Under the pieces are notes generated by a model, which did no database searches, was not told where the DNA came from, and was given only the letters and a program-made list of their open reading frames with translations. A stretch of DNA of 64,000 nt from Sphingopyxis sp. GW247-27LB (GTDB taxonomy: Bacteria > Pseudomonadota > Alphaproteobacteria > Sphingomonadales > Sphingomonadaceae). The translations under genes were made by a program, and so were the position numbers. Position 1 is the first letter of the stretch, and each line of letters starts with the position of its first letter. Shown piece by piece: positions 1 through 8,634 of the stretch. The stretch lies in assembly GCF_002277025.1 (NCBI RefSeq), contig NZ_NIWD01000015.1, positions 241,968 to 305,967 of the forward strand, written 5' to 3'.

Positions 1-2107
1 TCGACAGCTTCGTGGACCCCGGAATCGCGCGGATCGCGTCCTTGATCTTGATATCGAACCAGTCGGCGGTGAGCGACAGGCCGGGGACCAGCCCCTTCGG
101 CGAGATCACGGTGCCGACCGTCCAGGTGGTCGAGCTTTCGGGCTGGAGATTCTCGTTCCCGCCCACCGTGGTGAGGATCGTGGTGCCGAGCTGGACATAG
201 TTGGCGGGCACGCCCGATGCCTGGCAGTTCGCGATCAGCGTCGCATTGCCGCTGGTCGCGTAGCGCGAGCAAGGATCGGTCGTCGTCAGATTGCCCTCCG
301 ACACACCCCCGAACAGTTCGGGGACGTTCGGAATGCGGAAACCGGTGCCGTAGGTCCCGCGCAGGCGGAAGCTGTCATTGATGACCCAGTCAACGCTACC
401 CTTGTAGTTCCAGTCGCTGCCGAACAGGTCGTAGTTCGAGTAGCGAACCGCACCATCGAGCGTAAGCGACTGGAAGAAGGGCTTGTCGGCGAGGATCGGC
501 ACCGACAGTTCGAGATAGGCTTCCTTGGCGATGCTCGTTCCCGAAATCGGGCTTTGCTGGTTGGTGTTGGCGATGCCGAGCACGGTCAGCGGATCGGGAT
601 CGCGCCAGCCCTTCTCCTTGCGATAGACGACGCCCGCCGCGAAGGAGACGGGCCCTGCGGGCAGCTTGAACAGGTCGCCGTTGATGTCTGCCGTGACCGT
701 CGCCAGTTCGTTACCGCCACGATCGCGCGAGGTGAACAGGATATAGTCGAGAACTTCGGGCGTCAGGTCGCCGAACCCCAGATAGTCGGCGCAGGGAATC
801 GAAGCCCCCGCCGCGAGGCTGCACTTGGTCGTATCGAGCGTGTTGCCGACGCGCTCGAGGTTGGCGATGTTGGTCGAACCATCGACCGCGGTGTTACGCC
901 CGAACGCGCCCGCGACTTCCCATCCCCAATTGTTCGACAGCTTGCCGCGGAGGCCGAAGGTGCCCTGCCAGGTATCGGTTTCCTGGAAGAACTGACGCGG
1001 GCCGGGCTCGGCGAGGCGGCGCTGGATGAGGACGATATTCTGTCCGGTCGGGTTGGTCGGATTGCTCGCCGCGATCGACAGGTTGCGCAGCGTTCCCGGC
1101 GTCGCGATCTGGTTCGATTTGCGGAAGGTGTAGAGGAACTCGCCAAACGTCTCGATATTGTCGGTCAGGTCATAATCGGCGAAGAAGGCCGTGCTGACAC
1201 GCTCGACCGGGCTGACCGCGTTCAGGAACGGGTTCGAGTTGAAGTTGTGCTTCGCAGCGCTGTACGGCTCGAAGAAATTGCCGTTGCCGCCCGGCACCTG
1301 GTTGAAGTTGATCTGCTGACCGTTGGGCAGCACCGCACGCCCACCGATGGTCGAAGCGCTGTTGACGCAGCTCAGCGATCCCGGCGTCGTTTCCGCGAGC
1401 GAACAGGGCGCTCGCGAGGCCATGTTGACGGCCTTCGTCTTCTGGTAGGTGACGGCTGCCATGAAGCCGCCACGGTCGTTGCGGATACCCCAGAGGAGAT
1501 CGGCGGTGAAATCCGACCCATCGCCCTTTTCGGTGATCCCCTGCCGGACGCTGAGGCCGAGGCCTTCATAGTCGGTGCGCGTTACAAGGTTGACGACACC
1601 CGCCATCGCATCGGCGCCATAGATCGCCGAGGCGCCGTCCTTCAGCACATCGGTGCGCGCGAGTGCGGCGACCGGGATCATGTTGAGGTCGGGCGACGAG
1701 TTCGCCCCGGTGCCACCCGCGACGAGACGGCGGCCGTTGAGCAGCACAAGGGTGCGCTTGATACCGAGGCCGCGCAGGTTCACCTGCGCCGTCCCATAGC
1801 CATTGTTCGCCCAATAGGCCGAGGTCTGGTTGCCCGCGAAACCGGCGTTGGCCGGCAGGCGCTGCAGCACCGTCTCGATATTGACGACACCGGTATTTTC
1901 TATCTGTTCGGCGGATACCACCGTCGCAGGCCCCACGCCCGCGAGGTCCTGGCGACGAATGCGCGAGCCGGTCACGACGATGTCCGATCCGTTCGGAGCA
2001 TCCTCCGCAGCGGGTGACTGCGTCGCTGCATCGCTCTGCGCGAGCGCTGGCGTTGCAAAGGTGGCGACCGCTGCGGCGCTCGCGAGCAAAATTGTCCTGG
2101 TCATCAT
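1..2107 (-). CDS. TonB-dependent receptor, C-terminus cut by window edge
   Basis: Outer-membrane gated porin that would import a substrate using TonB energy; the substrate is not readable. Seen: an open frame from the ATG at 2107 to the window edge. It starts with a signal peptide (ILLASAAAVATFATPALA) and a TonB-box-like segment (DIVVTGSRIRR). A plug domain follows, with the LNGRR and DGASAIYGADAMAGVVN motifs typical of this family, then beta-barrel sequence with the GTGFRIPNVPELF motif. About 700 residues are present and the terminal strands are missing. The start is supported by an AGGGGG ribosome-binding site. An ECF-type promoter motif lies about 127 bp upstream (2234-2261), which suggests control by the copper-module sigma factors. 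A second in-frame ATG directly follows the first. Confidence 0.93.
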   Translation of the reverse strand, partial: MMTRTILLASAAAVATFATPALAQSDAATQSPAAEDAPNGSDIVVTGSRIRRQDLAGVGPATVVSAEQIENTGVVNIETVLQRLPANAGFAGNQTSAYWANNGYGTAQVNLRGLGIKRTLVLLNGRRLVAGGTGANSSPDLNMIPVAALARTDVLKDGASAIYGADAMAGVVNLVTRTDYEGLGLSVRQGITEKGDGSDFTADLLWGIRNDRGGFMAAVTYQKTKAVNMASRAPCSLAETTPGSLSCVNSASTIGGRAVLPNGQQINFNQVPGGNGNFFEPYSAAKHNFNSNPFLNAVSPVERVSTAFFADYDLTDNIETFGEFLYTFRKSNQIATPGTLRNLSIAASNPTNPTGQNIVLIQRRLAEPGPRQFFQETDTWQGTFGLRGKLSNNWGWEVAGAFGRNTAVDGSTNIANLERVGNTLDTTKCSLAAGASIPCADYLGFGDLTPEVLDYILFTSRDRGGNELATVTADINGDLFKLPAGPVSFAAGVVYRKEKGWRDPDPLTVLGIANTNQQSPISGTSIAKEAYLELSVPILADKPFFQSLTLDGAVRYSNYDLFGSDWNYKGSVDWVINDSFRLRGTYGTGFRIPNVPELFGGVSEGNLTTTDPCSRYATSGNATLIANCQASGVPANYVQLGTTILTTVGGNENLQPESSTTWTVGTVISPKGLVPGLSLTADWFDIKIKDAIRAIPGSTKLS

Positions 2108-2233
2108 AGCGAAACCCCCTGATGGTTAGCTGATTCCCCTCAGAGAGCATCAAATGTATATACAGGTCAATAGGAATTTATTGAATCATATCAATTAGTT
2201 ATGAAGGAAATTCCGGGCGCATGATACCTATTA

Positions 2234-2261
2234 GATACGCACCCCAAAGCTCTACCCCTCA
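2234..2261 (-). promoter_or_regulatory. ECF-type promoter motif (P1) before TonB receptor
   Basis: On the minus strand this reads TGAGGG, 16 bases, CGTATC, with a G just before CGTA. It matches the motif found before the copper genes in both copper modules. It points at the TonB receptor starting at 2107 and would give a leader of roughly 120 nt. Inferred from pattern identity only. Confidence 0.6.
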
Positions 2262-2391
2262 TCGATTTTGAAATTTTTTTGCTGGCCCGAGCCTATTGGC
2301 GCAAGGAGCCGGCTGGTCTCTCCCTCGGCTTGCTCATGAAATGACATGATTAAGTAGGTCGGCACCGCTTGGGGCGACCGACATGAGCCGT

Positions 2392-3144
2392 TCAATGCGA
2401 AATTATCTGTTCGAGAAAGGTCCGTGCGCGCTCGCTTTTCGGCGCCGCGAAAAAATCGGCCGGCCTCGCGTCTTCGATGATCTGGCCCTGATCCATGAAA
2501 AGAATGCGATCGGCCGCCTCGCGCGCGAATCCCATTTCGTGCGTCACGCACACCATCGTCCGTCCTTCGCCGGCAAGGGCCGTCATCACATCTAGTACCT
2601 CCTTGATCATTTCGGGATCGAGCGCCGATGTCGGCTCGTCGAAGAGAAAAATCCGGGGTTCCATCGTCAGAGCGCGGGCGATCGCGGCCCGCTGTTGCTG
2701 CCCTCCCGAGAGCTGCCCCGGATATTTGTCCGCCTGGTCGGCAATCCTCACTTTGTCCAAATAGGATATGGCCCGCGCCTCCGCCTCCGGAAGAGACAAG
2801 CCGCCGAGCAGGACAGGCGCGAGGGTGCAATTCTCCAGCACCGTCTTGTGCGGGAACAGATTGAACAGTTGAAAGACCATGCCGACGGCGCGGAGCGCCG
2901 CAACGGCCTCCCGCGACGCGTCGGTTATCTTGGTTCCCTCGATCAAAACGGCACCGGAGTCGGGCACTTCGAGCCTGTTCATGCAGCGAATGAGCGTCGA
3001 TTTGCCGGAGCCTGAAGGGCCGCAAATCACGATCCGCTCGCGCGGGGCGATTTCGAGGTCGATCGAGCGGAGGGCATGATAGGCGCCATAATATTTGTCG
3101 ACCTGCCGCAAGCTGACGGCCGCGTGGCCCGAGGCGTCGGTCAT
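2392..3144 (-). CDS. Amino-acid ABC transporter ATP-binding protein (AapP/GlnQ type)
   Basis: Cytoplasmic ATPase that powers a polar amino-acid importer. Seen: 250 residues with Walker A GPSGSGKST, a Q-loop, signature LSGGQQQR, Walker B IFLFDEPTSALDPEM and switch histidine CVTHEM, all intact. The ATG at 3144 is chosen because it overlaps the metC stop by four bases (ATGA) and gives the normal family length; a longer upstream reading is the shadow of metC. It is the last gene of the operon that runs leftward from 7637: substrate-binding protein, fused permease, MetC, ATPase. The substrate is unknown, but MetC in the operon suggests a sulfur amino acid such as cystine or cystathionine (inference). 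Confidence 0.93.
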   Translation of the reverse strand: MTDASGHAAVSLRQVDKYYGAYHALRSIDLEIAPRERIVICGPSGSGKSTLIRCMNRLEVPDSGAVLIEGTKITDASREAVAALRAVGMVFQLFNLFPHKTVLENCTLAPVLLGGLSLPEAEARAISYLDKVRIADQADKYPGQLSGGQQQRAAIARALTMEPRIFLFDEPTSALDPEMIKEVLDVMTALAGEGRTMVCVTHEMGFAREAADRILFMDQGQIIEDARPADFFAAPKSERARTFLEQIISH

Positions 3145-4388
3145 GACGCCTGCCCCCGGCCGCGTAGCGCCCGTACCCGCGCGAAGGCTGCGGCGAGGTC
3201 GGCGATCAGATCCTGCGGCGCTTCGAGGCCGGCGTGAATACGGATCAGCGCCCCATCTGCCTCGCCATTGGGAAAGTCGCGGATCGGAGCGGGCCACGCC
3301 GGAACCGCGAGGCTTTCGAAGCCGCCCCAACTCGAACCGAGCTGGAACAGCGAGAATTCGTTGAAAAAGGCGCTGGTTTCCGGAGGGGTAAGACCATCGA
3401 GCTGAACACCGAACAATCCGGACGCTCCGGTGAAATCCCGCTTCCAGATCGCATGGCCGGGATCGGCGGGATGGGCCGGATAGCGGACCGCGACCACTTC
3501 GGGTTGCTGGGCGAACCATTCGATCAGCGTCGCTGCGGTACGCTGGTGGCGTTCAAGGCGGGCATCGAGCGTCCTGATGCCCCGGTGGACGAGATAACAA
3601 TTGTCGGGACTCGCGCAGTTGCCCCAGCGCGCCGCCGCATCCTTGAGCTGGCGGTAGACGGCATCGCTGGCGGCGGTCATCGTGCCGAGCAGACAGTCGG
3701 AGTGCCCCGAGAGATATTTGGTTGCCGAAGCAAGCGAGATGTCGACCCCATGGGCCAAGGGTTTGAAGAAAAGCGGCGTCGCCCAGGTGTTGTCGAGAGC
3801 GGTCAATATGCCCCGGCTGCGTGCAACCGCCGTGATCGCGGGGACGTCGATCATATCGAATGTCTGCGAGCCCGGGGTCTCGATGTAGATGAGCCGGGTG
3901 TTGCTGCGGCACAGCCCGGCAATCTCCGCTCCGATATCGGGCCGGAAATACTCCACCTCGACCCCGAAGCGCGCGAGAACGTCGGTCAGAAACTTGCGGG
4001 TCGGCCCATAGACGCAATCCGCAACGAGCAGATGATCGCCCCCGGCCACGAAAGCCGTGAGGGCTAGCGCGATCGCGCTGGTTCCAGACGAGGTGATGAC
4101 GGTGGCGCAGCCGCCTTCGAGTTCGCTGACGGCCTCGGCGAGCGCAAAGGTCGTTCGCGTTCCGTACAGGCCATAGATGACCTCATCGTAGAGACCCTGG
4201 TGCCGGTCCATATAGGCCTCGACGCTGCCGTAGATAATGGTGGAGGCTCGATCGACGGGCGGATTGATGAGGCCCCGCTGATCGCGCGGGCGGGGACCGC
4301 CGTGAACGGCACGCGTCGGGTCCTGCCAGGCGTGCCCTTTCGGGCTTGCCGGCTCCCCGGGCCATTTTCTGTCGTGATTATCCTGCAT
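3141..4388 (-). CDS. metC: Cystathionine beta-lyase / Cys-Met PLP enzyme
   Basis: Pyridoxal-phosphate enzyme of the Cys/Met metabolism family. It probably cleaves a C-S bond in cystathionine or cystine to give pyruvate, ammonia and a thiol. Seen: 415 residues. The PLP lysine lies in SATKYLSGHSD, the phosphate-binding region is SSGTSAIALAL, the cofactor aspartate is in LTALDNTWATPLFF, and the active-site tyrosine is in IYGLYGTRT. Length is normal for MetC. It overlaps the permease gene by 11 bp and the ATPase gene by 4 bp, so translation is likely coupled. Lying inside an ABC importer operon suggests that it processes the imported compound. A gamma-lyase or related activity cannot be excluded from sequence alone. 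Confidence 0.9.
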   Translation of the reverse strand: MQDNHDRKWPGEPASPKGHAWQDPTRAVHGGPRPRDQRGLINPPVDRASTIIYGSVEAYMDRHQGLYDEVIYGLYGTRTTFALAEAVSELEGGCATVITSSGTSAIALALTAFVAGGDHLLVADCVYGPTRKFLTDVLARFGVEVEYFRPDIGAEIAGLCRSNTRLIYIETPGSQTFDMIDVPAITAVARSRGILTALDNTWATPLFFKPLAHGVDISLASATKYLSGHSDCLLGTMTAASDAVYRQLKDAAARWGNCASPDNCYLVHRGIRTLDARLERHQRTAATLIEWFAQQPEVVAVRYPAHPADPGHAIWKRDFTGASGLFGVQLDGLTPPETSAFFNEFSLFQLGSSWGGFESLAVPAWPAPIRDFPNGEADGALIRIHAGLEAPQDLIADLAAAFARVRALRGRGQAS

Positions 4389-6570
4389 AGTTTAGTTTCC
4401 GTTCGATCTTCATGCTGAGCCGGGACAGGGAAAAACAGAGGAGGAAGAAGATTGTCCCGGTAAAAAGATAGGCTTCGGCGAAATAGGGTCGCCATTGCGC
4501 CTCGACGTAGGAGAGGCGGGTCGTCTGCAACAAATCGAAGACGCCGACGATGAGGACGAGCGTCGTGTTCTTCACCTCGCTGATCGAAGTGTTGACCAGT
4601 CCGGGTACGCTGACTTTCAGGGCCTGCGGCAACAGGATGTGGCGCCGCGCCTGCCATTTGGCGAGGCCAAGAGCCTGCGCGGCCTCGGCCTGCCCCGCGG
4701 GAACCGCCAGCAGGCCGCCCCGGATGACCTCCGCCATATAGGCGGCGGTGAAGAATATGAGCGCGAGCTGGACGCGCGGCAGGCTGTCGATCGAGAGATA
4801 AGAGGGCACGAACAGCGGGAACAGGACCGCGGCGAGGAAGAGCACGCCGATCAGCGGCGTTCCACGAACCAGCTCGATGAAGGCGATGCTCGGCCAGCTA
4901 ATCCCGCGCCGCGACGACCTGCGGCCGAATGCGAGGAGTATGGCCAGCGGAAACGCGCCGACCACCGCTAGGCTCGCGAGCAGCAATGTGACCGGCAGGC
5001 CGCTCCACTTCTCCATCGGCACATAGGAAAGGCCCGCGAACCCGCCGCGCAGCAGAAGTACCGCCACCGCGATCGCGCCGAGCCAGGCTAGGCCGAGGCG
5101 GCTACGCCAAAATCGCGGAACGAAGGAGAACGCGAGGCAGGAAAGCAGCGCCGCCGCCGCTGCTGCGGACCGCCACTGCTCGGCTTCGGGATAGGTCCCG
5201 AACAATATAAGCCGCACATTTTCGCGGAGGAATGGCCAGCAGGCACCGCTGGCCAAACGGCAATCGGCCGCGCCCCCGGCGAAGGTCGCGTCGAACAGCA
5301 GCCACGAGAGTGCCTTGCCGGCAAGAGCCGCGGTCATGGCGAGGATCGCGATGGTCAATATTGACTGGCGCCCTCCCCCGAAGAGATTGCGCCGCATCCA
5401 CGACGGCCAGGCGACTACCGAGCGCAGCGGAAAGGGTTCGAGGGGCGCCGACGGGATGCTCCGGCCGGGCTGCCCGGCAACGTTCCAGCCCAACCGGCGG
5501 GCATAGCGGCCGGTAACGAACGACAAGGACAGCGAGAGCAGGAGGAAAGTCGCGACGATCAGACCAACACCTTCGATCGCCTGCCCTGTCTGGCTGATAA
5601 CGGTATCGACTACCGAGACAAACTCGGGATAACCGATCGCTACCCCCAGGGAGCTGTTCTTGATCGTGTTGAGATGCCAGCTCGTCATCGGCGGGATGGC
5701 AATGCGCAGCGCTTGCGGAATCACGATCCGTCTCATCGTTTGCGCGGTTGACAGGCCGAGCGCTTTGGCGGCCTCGCTCTGCCCTGCAGGAACGGCGAGG
5801 ATCGCGCCGCGGAATATCTCGGCCAGATAGGCCGAGGCATAGACCGAAAGGCTGGCGACCAGCGTCAGAAACTCTGTGGAGAGCGACAGCCCGCCCACGG
5901 TTCCGAAGCGCCCCGCCCGCGGCAGATCGATCCCGCCCCACAGCAGGAGCGGAGCCAGGGAGATGCCGGCGAAGGCCAGCGCGGTGCGTGTGCGAACGGC
6001 TCCTCGCCGCACGGCACCCAGCAGGATCGCACAGGCAACGATAGCGATGAGCAGGGCCGCCCTTCCCGGACCGGCCAGGGTGAGCGCGGGGATGTGCAAG
6101 CCCCGATTGTCGAGGTCGAACGCACCGATGGCGTCCGGACCGGGGCCGGGTAGACCGAAAAGCAGGACCGCGTACCAGACGAACATCTGGAGCAGCAGCG
6201 GAATGTTGCGAACAAGTTCGATGTAAAGGCCGGAGAGCCTCGCAAGCAGCCAGTTGGACGACAGGCGCGCCATGCAGACCGCGAGGCCGAGCAAGGTCGA
6301 GAAGATAATACCGAGCGCCGATATCAGAAGCGTGTTGAGAAGACCCACCGCCAGCGCCGCGACATAGGAGTCGCCCGGCGCGTATGCGATCAGCGTTTCG
6401 CCGATTGCGAAACCCGCCCGGTCGAACAGGAAACCGAACCCCGTCCGGATGTTTCGGTCCGCGAGATTGTCCGCCAATGTCGCAAAGAGGCCGTAGGCGA
6501 CCACTAGCCCGCCCGCGATCAGCAGCCAGGGCAACGCAGCGATGGCAAGCCGCCTGTGTTTATGAGTCAT
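4378..6570 (-). CDS. Fused amino-acid ABC transporter permease (AapQ-AapM type)
   Basis: Inner-membrane channel of the importer. Known systems of this class (AapQMP) use two separate permeases; here one 730-residue chain carries both. Seen: two copies of the permease EAA loop, EAAKALGLSTAQTMRRIVIP at roughly residues 265-285 and EAAQALGLAKWQARRHILLP at roughly 630-650. Each lies in its own set of hydrophobic segments, joined by a hydrophobic linker region. I see no stop or frameshift between the halves. The ATG at 6570 overlaps the substrate-binding protein stop (ATGA). A sequencing-error fusion is possible but nothing suggests it. Confidence 0.9.
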   Translation of the reverse strand: MTHKHRRLAIAALPWLLIAGGLVVAYGLFATLADNLADRNIRTGFGFLFDRAGFAIGETLIAYAPGDSYVAALAVGLLNTLLISALGIIFSTLLGLAVCMARLSSNWLLARLSGLYIELVRNIPLLLQMFVWYAVLLFGLPGPGPDAIGAFDLDNRGLHIPALTLAGPGRAALLIAIVACAILLGAVRRGAVRTRTALAFAGISLAPLLLWGGIDLPRAGRFGTVGGLSLSTEFLTLVASLSVYASAYLAEIFRGAILAVPAGQSEAAKALGLSTAQTMRRIVIPQALRIAIPPMTSWHLNTIKNSSLGVAIGYPEFVSVVDTVISQTGQAIEGVGLIVATFLLLSLSLSFVTGRYARRLGWNVAGQPGRSIPSAPLEPFPLRSVVAWPSWMRRNLFGGGRQSILTIAILAMTAALAGKALSWLLFDATFAGGAADCRLASGACWPFLRENVRLILFGTYPEAEQWRSAAAAAALLSCLAFSFVPRFWRSRLGLAWLGAIAVAVLLLRGGFAGLSYVPMEKWSGLPVTLLLASLAVVGAFPLAILLAFGRRSSRRGISWPSIAFIELVRGTPLIGVLFLAAVLFPLFVPSYLSIDSLPRVQLALIFFTAAYMAEVIRGGLLAVPAGQAEAAQALGLAKWQARRHILLPQALKVSVPGLVNTSISEVKNTTLVLIVGVFDLLQTTRLSYVEAQWRPYFAEAYLFTGTIFFLLCFSLSRLSMKIERKLNYAG

Positions 6571-7637
6571 CGCATCGGCAACGGGTAGATCAGCCCGCCG
6601 TCCCGATAGAGCTTATTTTGCCCGCGCTCGACGCCGAGCGGCGTAATGTGCCGGTCGAAGATTTCGCCATAATTGCCCGTCGCCTCGATCGCCCGATACG
6701 CCCAGTCATCGTCGAGGCCGAGCGACTTGCCGAATCCGGGCAGGCCGCCGAGCATCTTGCGCACTTCGGGGTCACGCGAGGCCACGCGCATGCGCGCTGC
6801 ATTCGCGCGGGTGACCCCCATTTCCTCGGCAGCAAAGAGCGCGTTCAGCACCCATTTGTTGATCTCATACCATTGCTCGTCGTCGCTGCGCACGACGGGA
6901 CCTACCGGCTCCTTGGTGAGTCGTTCGGGCAGCACAACATAATCGTCCGGATGCGCGGTATCGGCGAGACGGATCACGGTCAGCGTGAAGGCATCGGTGG
7001 TCATCGCGTCGCACCGCCCGGCAAAGAAGGCGAGCTTGGCTTCCTCGGGATTCTCGAACACGACCGACTGGAAGCGCAGCCCCTTGCGCTCGAAATATTC
7101 GGCGGTGTTGAGTTCAGAAGTCGTTCCCTTGGTGATGCAGATCGACGCGCCGTCAAGATCTGCGGGCAGCCGCACGCCCGACCGACGCGGCACCAGAAAA
7201 CTCTGCCCGTCATAATACATGGTGCCGACGAAATTCACCCCGAGGTCGGTGTCGCGCGTCAGCGTCCATGTCGTCGTCCGCGACAGGACGTCGGCCTCGC
7301 CCGTCTGCACGATCGTGAAGCGCTTGTTCGAGGCGACCGGCATGAACCGGACCTTGCGGGCATCGCCGAGGACCGCGGCGGCGAGCGCCCGGCAATAATC
7401 GACGAAGAACCCTTGCCAGCGCCCGCGCTTGTCGAGATAGGACATACCGAGCTGCCCCGTATGAATGGCGCAATTGAGCGTTCCGCGCGCACGAATCCGC
7501 GCGAGCGTAGATCCCTTCGCCGCGGCAATCTCATATCCGCCGGTGCCGGCCGGCTCGCGGTCGCAGCCGCCAAGAAGCAGGGCGCCGGCGGCGAGCAGCG
7601 CCGGAAGCCAGCGGCGCGGTGCGTGCGACCTATTCAT
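6567..7637 (-). CDS. Amino-acid ABC transporter substrate-binding lipoprotein (AapJ type)
   Basis: Periplasmic binding protein that delivers substrate to the fused permease. Seen: 356 residues from the ATG at 7637. There is a short basic n-region, a hydrophobic stretch and a lipobox ending in LLLGGC, so it is probably membrane-anchored. The body has family-3 features (RARGTLNCAIHTGQLGMSY near the mature N-terminus, then TWTLTRDTDLGVNF). A start at 7664 would add nine residues before the signal peptide; neither start has a clear ribosome-binding site. First gene of a four-gene operon, transcribed divergently from the LysR gene with about 55 bp between them. Confidence 0.9.
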   Translation of the reverse strand: MNRSHAPRRWLPALLAAGALLLGGCDREPAGTGGYEIAAAKGSTLARIRARGTLNCAIHTGQLGMSYLDKRGRWQGFFVDYCRALAAAVLGDARKVRFMPVASNKRFTIVQTGEADVLSRTTTWTLTRDTDLGVNFVGTMYYDGQSFLVPRRSGVRLPADLDGASICITKGTTSELNTAEYFERKGLRFQSVVFENPEEAKLAFFAGRCDAMTTDAFTLTVIRLADTAHPDDYVVLPERLTKEPVGPVVRSDDEQWYEINKWVLNALFAAEEMGVTRANAARMRVASRDPEVRKMLGGLPGFGKSLGLDDDWAYRAIEATGNYGEIFDRHITPLGVERGQNKLYRDGGLIYPLPMR

Positions 7638-7692
7638 GAACGAGGCTTTCGATGCTAGCGCCATAAGAAATAGCTATAGGGAGCGATGTCCA

Positions 7693-8598
7693 ATGAACCT
7701 GCGTCACCTCGAAGCCTTCAGAGCCGTAATGCTCTCCGGATCGGTTACTCAGGCCGCACAGTCGCTCAACCTGTCGCAACCCGCAGTGAGCAAGATGCTT
7801 GCCGAGCTCGAGCATCAGCTGGGCTTTCAGCTCTTCCTGCGCTCGCGCGGCAGCGCGCTCACTGTGACGCCCGAAGCCGACGCCTTTTTCTACGAAGTCG
7901 AGCGGAGTTTCTCGGGCATTGCGGCCCTGAAGCGGGTAGCGGAAGACATTCGCAACATGGCGACCGGTACGCTCCGGATCGCGGCCCTCCCGGCGCTCGC
8001 GGTCAGTTTCCTGCCGCGCGTGATCGCGGCCTTTCGCGAGACACATTCCGGCGTCACCGTTCAGCTCCAGACCCGCAGCTCCTCGACGGTGCGGCAATGG
8101 ATGGCGAACCAGCAGTTCGACATCGGCCTCGCAACGCCGGCGCGCGAACTGCCAGGCATAAGGATGGAGCGCTTCCTGCGCTGCCCCGGCGCCTGCGTTC
8201 TCCCCGCCGGCCACCGGCTGGCTGTCAAGGACGTCATCCGGCCGGCCGATCTCGAGGGCGAGCCCTTCATTTCGCTCGCGCTCGAGGACGGTGTGCGTCA
8301 CCGCATCGACCGCATTTTCGAAGACGCAGGCGTCCACCGCGAGATGGTCATCGAAACCCAATATGCGATGACCATCTGCGCGCTTGTCATGCAGGGGGTC
8401 GGATGTTCGATTCTCAACCCCGTGACCGCAGCGGATTATGCCGAGCGGGGCCTTACGGTCCGTGATTTCGCGCCGGAGGTCCATTTCGAATATATGCTCT
8501 TCACGCCGAAGTTGAGGCCGATGTCCCAAGTCGCTGCGGCCTTTATAGCGGTGCTCGAATCCCACCGAGACGCGATGTTCGGCTCCGACGCCAGCTGA
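7693..8598 (+). CDS. LysR-family transcriptional regulator
   Basis: DNA-binding regulator that probably controls the divergent ABC transporter/metC operon, as is usual for LysR genes placed this way (inference). Seen: 301 residues beginning MNLRHLEAFRAVM, with a winged helix-turn-helix in the first 60 residues (SVTQAAQSLNLSQPAVSKML) and a LysR substrate-binding domain after it. The start has GGGAGCG about nine bases upstream. The same short sequence TATAGYTAT occurs in its promoter region and before the TonB receptor starting at 11106, so that receptor may be in its regulon. Confidence 0.93.
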   Translation: MNLRHLEAFRAVMLSGSVTQAAQSLNLSQPAVSKMLAELEHQLGFQLFLRSRGSALTVTPEADAFFYEVERSFSGIAALKRVAEDIRNMATGTLRIAALPALAVSFLPRVIAAFRETHSGVTVQLQTRSSSTVRQWMANQQFDIGLATPARELPGIRMERFLRCPGACVLPAGHRLAVKDVIRPADLEGEPFISLALEDGVRHRIDRIFEDAGVHREMVIETQYAMTICALVMQGVGCSILNPVTAADYAERGLTVRDFAPEVHFEYMLFTPKLRPMSQVAAAFIAVLESHRDAMFGSDAS

Positions 8599-8634
8599 AG
8601 ACACAGGTCGCCGCACGGCCTTCACGGCCACCGA

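Noticed and set aside
554-2017. A 487-codon plus-strand frame over the left TonB receptor
   Set aside because: It is the antisense shadow of the minus-strand receptor, which has a signal peptide and family motifs; the plus-strand product is Arg/Glu/Val low-complexity without motifs.
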